A stretch of 13,957 bases of DNA from an uncultured Collinsella sp. Lineage in GTDB: Bacteria; Actinomycetota; Coriobacteriia; Coriobacteriales; Coriobacteriaceae. The DNA is taken from NCBI GenBank assembly GCA_900549185.1, contig URNM01000042.1:1-13957 (forward strand). Reading direction: 5' to 3'. Each line of letters begins with the position of its first letter. Position 1 is the stretch's first letter. The notes beneath the pieces are model-generated. The model was given only the letters and a program-made list of their open reading frames with translations. It was not told the DNA's origin and ran no database searches. The position numbers and the translations under genes are program-made. Below are positions 6,510 to 13,957 of the stretch, piece by piece.

Positions 6510-7370
6510 ATGAATCCCATTACCATGAAGCTCGTCGTCGATGATCTGATTCTGCAGGCTCTGCGCGAGGACATTACGTTTGAGGACGTGAGCACGGCGA
6601 GCGTGTGCCCCACGGCGCGTCCCGCCACGGTGGAGCTTATCGCCAAGGCCGACGGCATCATCGCCGGCTTGGATGTGTTTGCCCGCACCTTTGAGCTGCT
6701 GGATTCGCAGAGCTCGGTGCTGTTTGATGTCTCGGATGGCGACGAGGTGCATGCCGGCGATCACGTGGGCCAGGTGCGCGGCGACGCGCGCGTGTTGCTT
6801 TCGGGCGAGCGCGTGGCGCTCAACTACCTGCAGCGCATGAGCGGCATCGCTACCTATACACACAGCATGGCCGCGGCGCTCGAGGGAACCAAGACCGTGC
6901 TCGTCGACACGCGCAAGACCACGCCGGGCATGCGCGTGTTTGAGAAGGCGGCGGTTGAGATTGGCGGCGGCAGCAACCACCGCTACAACCTGTCGACGGC
7001 CGTCATGCTCAAGGACAACCACATCGATGCCGCCGGTGGCGTGACGCGTGCGATTGAGATGGCGCGCGCCCATGCATCGTTTACCACGACGGTCGAGATC
7101 GAGTGCGAGAACCTGGACATGGTGCGCGAGGCCATGGAGGCCGGCGCCGACATCATCATGTTCGACAACATGACCCACGACGATATGGCTGCCGCGATTG
7201 AACTTATCGCCGGCCGTGCCAAGACCGAGTGTTCGGGCAACGTGGATGCCAGCAATATCCGCGCGCTTGCCGACCTGGGCGTTGACTTTATTAGCTCGGG
7301 CGCCCTGACGCACTCCGCGCCGATCCTCGACCTCTCGCTTAAGCACCTGCGTCTGCTGGACGGTAAATAA
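6510..7370 (+). CDS. nadC: Nicotinate-nucleotide pyrophosphorylase (carboxylating)
   Basis: Converts quinolinate and PRPP to nicotinate mononucleotide with release of CO2, the step that joins the de novo route to NAD synthesis. The 286-residue protein has the family's active-site elements: SGERVALNYLQRMSGIAT (98-114), DTRKTTPGMR (Arg135, Lys136), GGGSNHRYNL (His157, Arg158), LKDNH (Lys168), VEIECE (195-200), FDN (218-220) and the phosphate-binding C-terminal ISSGALTHS. The length is normal. GAGGAGGAG in the last codons of nadB serves as Shine-Dalgarno, and the gap to nadB is three bases. Its stop overlaps the niaR start by one base (TAATG). Confidence 0.97.
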   Translation: MNPITMKLVVDDLILQALREDITFEDVSTASVCPTARPATVELIAKADGIIAGLDVFARTFELLDSQSSVLFDVSDGDEVHAGDHVGQVRGDARVLLSGERVALNYLQRMSGIATYTHSMAAALEGTKTVLVDTRKTTPGMRVFEKAAVEIGGGSNHRYNLSTAVMLKDNHIDAAGGVTRAIEMARAHASFTTTVEIECENLDMVREAMEAGADIIMFDNMTHDDMAAAIELIAGRAKTECSGNVDASNIRALADLGVDFISSGALTHSAPILDLSLKHLRLLDGK

Positions 7371-7915
7371 TGAACGCCCGCGAGCGTCGCCGTGCCATCA
7401 TGGCCGTGCTCGAGGGGGCCAAGGGGCCCGTATCGGGCAGCGCGCTTGCCCGCGAGGTGGGTGTGAGCCGCCAGATCGTGGTGCAGGACATCGCCCTGCT
7501 GCGCGCCGATGGGCACGATATCGTGGCGACCAACCGCGGCTACGTGCTGCAGGAGGCCCCCAGCAGCCCCGCCGTGCCTACGCGCTTGGTCAAGGTTCGC
7601 CACAGCGTGGAGCAGGCGGGCGACGAGCTTACGAGTATCGTCGACGCGGGTGGCGCCGTGCTCAACGTGATCGTCAACCATCGTGTGTACGGCAAGATCA
7701 CGGCCGACCTGGACATCCGCAACCGCCGCGATGTCGAGCGCTATCTGCGCGATATCGAGAGCGGCAAGAGCTTTCCGCTGCTAACGGTGACGAGCGGCTA
7801 TCACTTCCATCGCATTGCGGCGGAGGACGAACAGACCCTCGACGAGATCGAGGCCATGCTCAAGGAGAAAGGCTACCTTGCCGATTTAATGCCCTACGAG
7901 GATGATCTCTCGTAG
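7370..7915 (+). CDS. niaR: NiaR niacin-responsive repressor (HTH + 3H domain)
   Basis: A 181-residue regulator of the NiaR/YrxA family. Residues 1-60 form a winged helix-turn-helix (SGSALAREVGVSRQIVVQDI). Residues about 72-175 form the 3H domain, named for its conserved histidines, here His78 (VRHSV), His104 (VNHRVYG) and His145/His147 (YHFHRI). His78, Glu86, His145 and His147 fit the metal site known from the Thermotoga 3H structure. Family members repress NAD-synthesis and niacin-uptake genes when nicotinic acid is abundant. Its start overlaps the nadC stop by one base, so it is made with the enzymes it presumably controls, and the inverted repeat at 3964-4007 is its likely operator. Repression is inferred from family and context. 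Confidence 0.93.
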   Translation: MNARERRRAIMAVLEGAKGPVSGSALAREVGVSRQIVVQDIALLRADGHDIVATNRGYVLQEAPSSPAVPTRLVKVRHSVEQAGDELTSIVDAGGAVLNVIVNHRVYGKITADLDIRNRRDVERYLRDIESGKSFPLLTVTSGYHFHRIAAEDEQTLDEIEAMLKEKGYLADLMPYEDDLS

Positions 7916-7932
7916 CCGACGCTGCATCTATA

Positions 7933-7999
7933 AGTTGCGGTGAAATAGTTCCTAAAATCGGCATCTAAGCCATAAAACAGGAACTATTCCACCGCAACT
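7933..7999. repeat. Inverted repeat with 21-bp arms behind niaR
   Basis: Arms 7933-7953 and 7979-7999 pair at 20 of 21 positions around a 25-nt centre, which itself contains GGC/GCC. The single mismatch (7943/7989) is A-C in plus-strand RNA and a U-G wobble in minus-strand RNA. There is no T-run at the outer ends. It could be a dispersed palindromic element or a structure between the converging niaR and ferredoxin transcripts. Confidence 0.7.
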
Positions 8000-8037
8000 G
8001 CCAAGGGTCCCGCTCCAAATTAGCTGCCCACATATGC

Positions 8038-8076
8038 AAAAGGAGGCCTCCGCGGCGATGCGGAGGCCTCCTTTTT
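8038..8076. terminator. Strong bidirectional intrinsic terminator
   Basis: A 16-bp perfect stem (8038-8053 with 8060-8075) around a 6-nt loop, with A-tract and T-tract at opposite ends, so it works in both directions. It lies 40 bases past the ferredoxin stop on the minus strand and also closes the nad operon on the plus strand. Confidence 0.93.
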
Positions 8077-8115
8077 GTGCACGGTGTACTTGTGAGTGTG
8101 CAAGTGGGGGAGTTG

Positions 8116-8301
8116 TTACTCCTCGACGATCTCGGTGATCGCGCCGGCGGGGCAAGCGTCCTGGCAAGCGCCACAGGCGACGCAGGAGTCCTCGTCAGCG
8201 ACGGTAGCGACGTCCTGGAGCTCCAGAACGCCAGCGGGGCAGGAGTCGACGCAAACGCCACAAGCGATGCACTCGTCGGCATCAATTACGGGATGAGCCA
8301 T
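8116..8301 (-). CDS. Small 2[4Fe-4S] ferredoxin
   Basis: A 61-residue bacterial-type ferredoxin with two classical cluster motifs, CIACGVCVDSCP (Cys11, 14, 17, 21) and CVACGACQDACP (Cys40, 43, 46, 50). Each motif's fourth cysteine completes the other cluster. It is a soluble low-potential electron carrier of the clostridial type, used in anaerobes by enzymes such as pyruvate:ferredoxin oxidoreductase or hydrogenase; the specific partner cannot be told from here. The protein is acidic and ends in EIVEE. The start is ATG 8301, with GAGAGG upstream; the frame's earlier ATG at 8367 would add 22 residues unlike any ferredoxin. It is monocistronic, with its own promoter and a strong terminator. Confidence 0.96.
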   Translation of the reverse strand: MAHPVIDADECIACGVCVDSCPAGVLELQDVATVADEDSCVACGACQDACPAGAITEIVEE

Positions 8302-8362
8302 GGTAGTTTCCTCTCTGTTGACCGACGCTACAGGCGATGCGCGCCGGTTTGATTCGGGCAAA

Positions 8363-8390
8363 AACATACCACGGGAGCGACCGTTTGCAA
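8363..8390 (-). promoter_or_regulatory. Ferredoxin promoter
   Basis: On the minus strand, TTGCAA (8390-8385), a 16-bp spacer and TATGTT (8368-8363) preceded by TGG, an extended -10. This gives a leader of roughly 55 bases. Confidence 0.5.
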
Positions 8391-8495
8391 TACCCTCTGA
8401 CCGGCATCTTCATACCGTTCGCCGAGTATGCCAAGGTTTACTAAAAAACGTGCAGGTGGGGCCGTTGAGCTGCGTAAATGTTAGCTAAAGGTGAC

Positions 8496-8516
8496 TTGAG
8501 ATATTGAGCTATTGAG
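8496..8516 (+). repeat. Three TTGAG pentamers at 8-bp period
   Basis: TTGAG starts at 8496, 8504 and 8512, with a further copy at 8465. TTGAG is part of the known HspR half-site CTTGAGT, but no facing ACTCAAG is at the right distance and the stretch is about 440 bp before dnaK. Its meaning is unclear. Confidence 0.4.
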
Positions 8517-8524
8517 CGCCCCTG

Positions 8525-8696
8525 CGGAAAGGACATCCCGTTATTTGGCCGAAAAGCGGGTCGCAGTTTCCGGTTAGGCCCGCTAGCGGAAAATGCGAGC
8601 CGGTATCAGCTCTCAAAACGGGATACGGTTTCCGGTTGAGCCTTCAGACGGAAACTGCGACCCGGAATCCACGCCCAAACCGGGACGAGCTTTCCG
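8525..8696. repeat. Regular array of six 16-bp motifs in alternating orientation
   Basis: The motif CGGGnnnnnnTTTCCG occurs at 8525 (reverse), 8557 (forward), 8587 (reverse, CGGC variant), 8619 (forward), 8649 (reverse) and 8681 (forward). Start-to-start steps are 32, 30, 32, 30, 32 bp, leaving spacers of 16, 14, 16, 14 and 16 bp. Copies 2 and 5 are exact reverse complements. All pairs (1-6, 2-5, 3-4) share one dyad near 8610.5, so the array can fold as a nested cruciform or as adjacent hairpins (2-3 and 4-5, each with a 14-nt loop starting GTT). The six middle bases vary between copies. It lies between the ferredoxin gene and the dnaK promoter region. Function unknown. Confidence 0.9.
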
Positions 8697-8898
8697 CAAG
8701 GCGGCCCTAGGCACCCCCGGACCCAAGCCTCAGCCATCTCTACATAGATCTCGATAGATTTGCCGAGAACTCAATCAGCGCATCTACCTGCGCATTTAAG
8801 AACCTAAACTCTCAGCAATAAGAAATCTTATATGAATTGACTTAGATTTTGTATATTCCGGCCCATAAGGGGATACACTACATCCTGAAAGACAAGCC
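8697..8898 (+). promoter_or_regulatory. AT-rich region expected to hold the dnaK promoter
   Basis: GC falls sharply at 8805-8860. ATAAGA-AA-TCTTAT (8818-8831) is a small inverted repeat. TTGACT (8837-8842) and TATATT (8852-8857) resemble promoter hexamers but are only 9 bp apart; TACACT at 8874-8879 is another possible -10. I could not settle on one promoter, and saw no classical HspR site (CTTGAGT-N7-ACTCAAG). Confidence 0.4.
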
Positions 8899-8901
8899 GA
8901 A

Positions 8902-8931
8902 GCGCCGCGCGGCAGACCGCCGAGGCGGCGC
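8902..8931 (+). other. GC-rich hairpin in the dnaK leader
   Basis: GCGCCGC (8902-8908) pairs with GCGGCGC (8925-8931), enclosing GCGG-CAGA-CCGC and a 4-nt bulge. It ends ten bases before the dnaK Shine-Dalgarno and may stabilise the message or modulate translation. Confidence 0.6.
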
Positions 8932-8958
8932 GAACGCACAAGAGAGAGGGAATTTCGA

Positions 8959-10851
<1,893 letters not shown>

Positions 10852-10853
10852 TC

Positions 10854-11696
10854 ATGTCCGCCCGTAAAGCTCGCACGGAGGCAGCTGCCGCTGGCGCCGC
10901 CCCCGTTGACTCTGAGGAGAAGGACGTGAAGATTCCCGTAGAGGCCGTCGACGATAGCGAGGCCAACGAGGCCGAGGCCGCCGCGGCTGCCGAGAACCAG
11001 GTAGAGGATTCCAACAAGGAGGCGACGATGACCGAGGACGAGATGGTGGAAGCTGCTATCCGCGCCGGTGAGGAAGCCGCCGACAACGACTTTAAGCTCA
11101 AGTTCGAGCAGGCCCAAAAGGAGCTTGCCGACGTGCGCAGTGAGCTCGATGCTGCGGCAGAGGCTCAGAAGGCCGCCGAGGACAAGGCAAAGGACGCCAC
11201 CGAGCGCACTGCCCGTCTGCAGGCCGACTGGGAGAACTTCCGTCGCCGCACCGCCAACGAGCGCATCGCCGAGCGCGAGCGCGCGACCGAGAAGCTCGTC
11301 ACTGCGCTGCTGCCGGTGGTTGACGATATCGAGCGTGCAATCGACCATGCCCGTAGCCAGGAGCTTTCCGACGATTTTAAGCAGTTCGTCGATGGCGTTG
11401 ACGCGGTGCATGCCAAGCTGCTCGATGTGTTTGCGCACGAGGGCGTTGAGCCCATCGACCCCAAGGGCGAGGCGTTCGATCCGCTCGAGCACCAGGCCGT
11501 GGGGCGTGTCGAGGACGCATCGCAGTACGACGAGACCGTCAACGACGTGTACCAGAAGGGCTACCGCATGGCGGACCGCATCCTGCGCTCCGCGATGGTG
11601 ACGGTGACCTACGGTGGCGATAAGCGCCCCGCACCGGAGCCCGAAGCGGCGCCCGAGGATGCCGCGGCCGATACGGCCGAGAGCGCCGAGGAGTAA
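10854..11696 (+). CDS. grpE: GrpE nucleotide exchange factor
   Basis: The exchange factor that releases ADP from DnaK, acting as an elongated dimer. A long acidic, low-complexity N-terminus (1-75) precedes a coiled-coil helix (80-145, with LQADWENFRRRT at 122-133) and the GrpE head with GVEPIDPKGEAFDPLEHQAV (197-216) and VYQKGYRMADRILRSAMVTV (232-251). At 280 residues it is longer than most GrpE proteins. The ATG lies two bases past the dnaK stop with a weak GAGG site nine bases upstream. An in-frame ATG at 11028 (Met59) has a perfect AAGGAGG five bases before it, and a GTG at 10926 also has a purine-rich site. A shorter 222-residue form is therefore plausible as the main or a second product. 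Confidence 0.96.
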   Translation: MSARKARTEAAAAGAAPVDSEEKDVKIPVEAVDDSEANEAEAAAAAENQVEDSNKEATMTEDEMVEAAIRAGEEAADNDFKLKFEQAQKELADVRSELDAAAEAQKAAEDKAKDATERTARLQADWENFRRRTANERIAERERATEKLVTALLPVVDDIERAIDHARSQELSDDFKQFVDGVDAVHAKLLDVFAHEGVEPIDPKGEAFDPLEHQAVGRVEDASQYDETVNDVYQKGYRMADRILRSAMVTVTYGGDKRPAPEPEAAPEDAAADTAESAEE

Positions 11697-11700
11697 TTGA

Positions 11701-11732
11701 GAAGGGCCCCGGGGCAACACCCGGGGCCCTTT
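11701..11732 (+). terminator. Terminator-like hairpin between grpE and dnaJ
   Basis: A 12-bp stem (11702-11713 with 11720-11731) of mostly G-C pairs, 6-nt loop, then TTTCT. It begins five bases after the grpE stop. The short U-run suggests partial termination, which would lower dnaJ-hspR expression relative to dnaK-grpE unless dnaJ has its own promoter; I see no clear one in the gap. Confidence 0.75.
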
Positions 11733-11760
11733 CTGGCCTAGTGCCATATGAAAGCATGAG

Positions 11761-11782
11761 CCGCCGTCCGCAGGGGCGGCGG
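11761..11782 (+). other. Strong hairpin in the dnaJ leader
   Basis: CCGCCGTCC and GGGCGGCGG form a 9-bp stem (one G-U) with loop GCAG, eight bases before the Shine-Dalgarno AGGAGAGGAG. Like the dnaK leader hairpin, it sits just ahead of the ribosome-binding site. It could protect a message processed at the preceding terminator. Confidence 0.6.
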
Positions 11783-11804
11783 ATATAACAGGAGAGGAGC
11801 TACG

Positions 11805-12770
11805 ATGGCTGCAGGCAAAACCTTCTATGACATCCTGGGCGTATCCAAGAGCGCCTCCGACAAAGAGATCAAGAGCGCGTTTCGCAAGCTCGCGCAAAAA
11901 TATCACCCCGATGCCGGCGGCGACGAGGCCAAGTTTAAGGAGATTAGTGAGGCCTACGAGACGCTTTCGGACGAGAAGAAGCGCAAAGAGTACGACCAGA
12001 TGCTCATGTTCGGCAGCATGCCGGGCGCGGGCGGCGCGTATAGCGGTGGCTACGGCGCCGGTGCCGGCGCGAGCGGTTGGGGCGATATCTTCGACAGCAT
12101 CTTCAGCGGCAACGGCGCCTGGGGCAGCGACTGGGGCTCGGGCTTTGCCGGTGCCGCGGGTGCTGCCGGTGCGGGCGCGGGCCGCAACCGCGCACGCAAG
12201 GGCGGCGACCTGTCGCTGACCGTCGATGTGACGGCCGAGGACGCGTTTCGCGGCGTGACGCACAAGGTTACCTACCGCATTCCCTCGACGGGCGAGCAGC
12301 AGACCATTACGGTCTCGGTGCCTGCGGGTGCGGTCGACGGCGGCAAACTGCGCTACAAGCGTCGTGGCGAGTACGGCGTTGCCGGCGGCGAGCGCGGCGA
12401 CCTGGTCGTGACCACGCACGTGGAGGAGCATCCGCTGTTTAAGCGCAAGGGTGCCGATGTGACCATGGAGGTGCCGATTTCGGTCTACGAGGCGGCGCTC
12501 GGCTGCACGGTTGATGTGCCCACGCCCGGCGGCGCGACGGTTCGTCTGAAGGTGCCCGCTGGCACCCAGACGGGCAAGAAGTTCCGCTTTAAGGAGATGG
12601 GTGCGCCCGACGTTAAGCACCGTGGCCGCATAGGCGCGCTGCTCGTCGAAATCAAGGTACAGGTCCCCACGAACCTGTCCGATGACGAGCGCGATGCCAT
12701 GACCAAGCTGCGCGAGGCCGACACGCGCGATTATCGCGAGAAGGTCAACCGTTACAAGGCGACGTACTAG
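11805..12770 (+). CDS. dnaJ: DnaJ/CbpA-type Hsp40 without zinc finger
   Basis: A J-domain co-chaperone of 321 residues that stimulates DnaK ATPase and delivers substrates. The J domain (6-65) has the invariant HPD at 34-36 (YHPDAG). A Gly/Ala-rich linker spans about 72-127, including FDSIFSG. The C-terminal substrate-binding domains (about 134-310) contain GDLSLTVDVTAEDAF, LRYKRRGEYG and VPAGTQTGKKFRFKEMG. The four CxxCxGxG repeats of class I DnaJ are absent, so this is a class II (CbpA-like, DnaJ2-type) protein; another class I DnaJ may exist elsewhere in the genome. AGGAGAGGAG sits five bases before the ATG. It is placed between grpE and hspR, the usual actinobacterial order, but separated from grpE by a terminator-like hairpin. 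Confidence 0.96.
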   Translation: MAAGKTFYDILGVSKSASDKEIKSAFRKLAQKYHPDAGGDEAKFKEISEAYETLSDEKKRKEYDQMLMFGSMPGAGGAYSGGYGAGAGASGWGDIFDSIFSGNGAWGSDWGSGFAGAAGAAGAGAGRNRARKGGDLSLTVDVTAEDAFRGVTHKVTYRIPSTGEQQTITVSVPAGAVDGGKLRYKRRGEYGVAGGERGDLVVTTHVEEHPLFKRKGADVTMEVPISVYEAALGCTVDVPTPGGATVRLKVPAGTQTGKKFRFKEMGAPDVKHRGRIGALLVEIKVQVPTNLSDDERDAMTKLREADTRDYREKVNRYKATY

Positions 12771-12842
12771 GGCGGTCGTGGCGCACACCCGCGCCCGCGG
12801 GCTTATGATGGACGATAACGAGACGGAAAGGGGTCAGGTAGC
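12771..12842 (+). other. dnaJ-hspR spacer
   Basis: Holds a short hairpin, CCCGCG-CC-CGCGGG (12788-12801), and a TATGAT (12804-12809) that could be a -10 box but has no matching -35. GGAAAGGGG upstream of the hspR ATG is its ribosome-binding site. Co-transcription of hspR with dnaJ is likely. Confidence 0.4.
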
Positions 12843-13259
12843 ATGGCCGAGGACAATAGGAATAAACCGCTGTACATGATCAGCGTGGCGGCCGAGTTGA
12901 CCGGCATGCATCCGCAGACTCTGCGCGTCTACGAGTCCAAGGGCCTGGTGAACCCCCAGCGCTCGGGCGGCAACACGCGTCTGTATTCGCGTGCCGATAT
13001 CGAGCGCCTGGAGCTCATCAACCAGCTGACCGACGAGGGCATCAACCTTGCCGGCGTGGTGCGCATTCTCGATATGAAGGAGCGTGCCGAGGAGCGCGAG
13101 CGCGAGAACGAAAAGCTCCGCGCCCGCGTGCGCCAGCTCGAGGACGAGCTGCACGAGTACAAGATGCAGAAGAAGATTACCGCCCTGGCCCCGCGCGACG
13201 GCTCAGTCAACCCCGAGCAAGTCATGCGCAAGCTGCTAGGCGCGGGAACCGATCTTTAG
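12843..13259 (+). CDS. hspR: HspR heat-shock repressor (MerR family)
   Basis: A 138-residue MerR-type regulator. The winged helix-turn-helix covers residues 10-50 (LYMISVAAELTGMHPQTLRVYESKGL, then NTRLYSRADIERL); a coiled coil for dimerisation spans about 78-112 (ERAEERERENEKLRARVRQLEDEL). The HPQTLR in the recognition region and the position at the end of dnaK-grpE-dnaJ are typical of HspR. In actinobacteria HspR represses the dnaK operon with DnaK as co-repressor, so that free DnaK reports protein-folding stress. A strong purine-rich site (GGAAAGGGG) is nine bases upstream of the ATG. The operator it would bind is not evident in the dnaK upstream region in its classical form, so its recognition sequence here may differ. 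Confidence 0.95.
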   Translation: MAEDNRNKPLYMISVAAELTGMHPQTLRVYESKGLVNPQRSGGNTRLYSRADIERLELINQLTDEGINLAGVVRILDMKERAEERERENEKLRARVRQLEDELHEYKMQKKITALAPRDGSVNPEQVMRKLLGAGTDL

Positions 13260-13296
13260 TTACGGCGGCTCTACGACGCAAATCCTAACAATATGA

Positions 13297-13356
13297 GAGT
13301 GGATAATCTCCCACTTTTGGTCCGCTTGAGGGCTAGAAACGGGGGATTATCCACTC
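13297..13356 (+). repeat. Inverted repeat with 16-bp arms behind hspR
   Basis: Arms 13297-13312 and 13341-13356 pair at all positions in plus-strand RNA if one U-G wobble (13309/13344) is allowed, around a 28-nt centre. The right arm is followed by CCCATTTTTGG, and the left arm by the similar CCCACTTTTGG. It could terminate the dnaJ-hspR transcript, with TTTTT just past the hairpin, or be a dispersed repeat. It begins 37 bases after the hspR stop. Confidence 0.65.
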
Positions 13357-13376
13357 CCATTTTTGGCTGGCGCTTG

Positions 13377-13418
13377 GGGACGTTCCTTTTGTGCCGGCAC
13401 TTTGGGACACTCCTTGCA
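13377..13418. repeat. REP-like block upstream of the hydratase gene
   Basis: Reads GGGGACGTTCC ... TTTGGGACACTCC, two similar GGGAC-type blocks. It resembles the short palindrome in the nadA-nadB gap. The rest of the spacer (13419-13571) holds a small hairpin GCCCGA-GCCTT-TCGGGC (13540-13556) and no promoter I can assign firmly. Confidence 0.4.
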
Positions 13419-13571
13419 CCAAGTCTGATGTCACTACACCGGGCTCGTTCTATGCTTTACCGAGATAAAGTGAACGTGCAGATTCGTAACCCACTCGCAA
13501 CCGTTCTATGGCACGATATTGAACGAATGTATGCTATGCGCCCGAGCCTTTCGGGCAGAGTGGGAGACAGT

Positions 13572-13907
13572 ATGGTTAAGCTGTACGAGGACGGCATCTA
13601 CCTGCGCGGCGGCAGCGAGGTCGTGCCTGCGGCCGAGGCTGCCGAGCGCGGCATTACGCAGACGCTTGAGGACGCCAAGCGCGGCACCATCGCGTATTCG
13701 ATCCTCCAGGCACACAATACGTCTGGAGATCCCGAGGCGCTCAAGATTCGCTTCGACGCCATGGCGAGCCATGACATCACCTTTGTCGGCATCATCCAGA
13801 CGGCGCGCGCCTCGGGCATGGAGCAGTTCCCGCTGCCCTACGTGCTCACCAACTGCCACAACTCGCTGTGCGCTGTGGGCGGCACCATCAACGAGGACGA
13901 CCACGTC
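13572..13907 (+). CDS. Aconitase-family hydratase, 5' part only
   Basis: The first 112 residues of a hydratase I place in the aconitase superfamily, from its similarity to a group of uncharacterised bacterial hydratases beginning VKLY.. and carrying GTIAYSILQAHNTSG, FDAMASHDITFVGIIQTARASG, and TNCHNSLCAVGGTINEDDH. The remembered family continues with a [4Fe-4S] catalytic domain that is not present here. GGGAG lies about six bases before ATG 13572. The frame stays open to 13946, but the residues after Val112 come from sequencing adapter and are not part of the protein. The substrate is unknown; the usual aconitase-type reaction is reversible hydration of a dicarboxylic or tricarboxylic acid. 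Confidence 0.7.
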
Positions 13908-13957
13908 CTGTCTCTTATACACATCTCCGAGCCCACGAGACACTGAGCGATCTCGTA
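13908..13957 (+). other. Nextera adapter contamination at the contig end
   Basis: CTGTCTCTTATACACATCT (13908-13926) is the transposase mosaic-end complement, followed by CCGAGCCCACGAGAC (13927-13941), an 8-base index ACTGAGCG (13942-13949) and ATCTCGTA, the start of the P7 tail (13950-13957). It is synthetic and should be trimmed. Its translation (LSLIHISEPTR on plus, GLGDVYKRQ on minus) is a familiar artefact in protein sets. Confidence 0.98.

Noticed and set aside
5424..7346. 640-codon open frame on the minus strand
   Set aside because: Antisense to nadB and nadC, which have full family motifs. Long antisense frames are common at high GC with strong third-position bias.
8525..8696. CRISPR array
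   Set aside because: Repeats are only 16 bp, alternate in orientation and have 14-16 bp spacers; no cas genes are present.
8818..8858. Classical HspR (HAIR) or CIRCE operator
   Set aside because: The only symmetry is the short ATAAGA-AA-TCTTAT; neither CTTGAGT-N7-ACTCAAG nor the CIRCE 9-bp arms are present.
13908..13946. C-terminus of the last plus-strand frame and the N-terminus of the minus-strand frame at 13506-13943
   Set aside because: Both are encoded by Nextera adapter sequence; the peptides are known artefacts.

Overview
The window is a high-GC bacterial contig end. Its gene content (HspR-type dnaK operon, nadABC with a 3H-domain NiaR regulator, short 2[4Fe-4S] ferredoxin, GHKL/LytTR two-component pair) points to an actinobacterium of the Coriobacteriia, most likely Collinsella or a close relative. 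This is a judgement from protein character, not from a database search. The last 50 bases (13908-13957) are not genomic: they read as an Illumina Nextera transposase adapter, an index and the start of P7, so the true right edge is 13907.

Left part (1-1760). On the minus strand are trxA, a strand-specific terminator, a small histidine-patterned helical protein, and the 5' part of a nikR-like nickel regulator running off the left edge with an unusual His/Cys-rich N-terminus. A divergent plus-strand gene encodes a degenerate uracil-DNA-glycosylase-like protein whose 3' end is partly duplicated just past its stop.

Middle (1757-8301). On the minus strand is a LytTR response regulator overlapping by one base with its seven-TM GHKL sensor kinase. 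Next comes the plus-strand de novo NAD operon nadA-nadB-nadC-niaR. NadB and NadA make quinolinate from aspartate and dihydroxyacetone phosphate, NadC converts it to nicotinate mononucleotide, and NiaR is the likely niacin-sensing repressor. A perfect 19-bp inverted repeat sits exactly on the nadA promoter and is the probable operator. Past the operon lies a 21-bp-arm hairpin, then a strong terminator shared with a minus-strand ferredoxin gene.

Right part (8302-13907). A 657-bp intergenic region carries a strikingly regular array of six 16-bp motifs in alternating orientation. It is followed by the heat-shock cluster dnaK-grpE-(terminator)-dnaJ-hspR, encoding the Hsp70 machine and its MerR-type repressor. 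A second hairpin region leads to the truncated 5' end of an aconitase-family hydratase. Most genes are housekeeping. The unexplained content is in the intergenic repeats, the nickel locus and the translation and termination signals of the chaperone operon.
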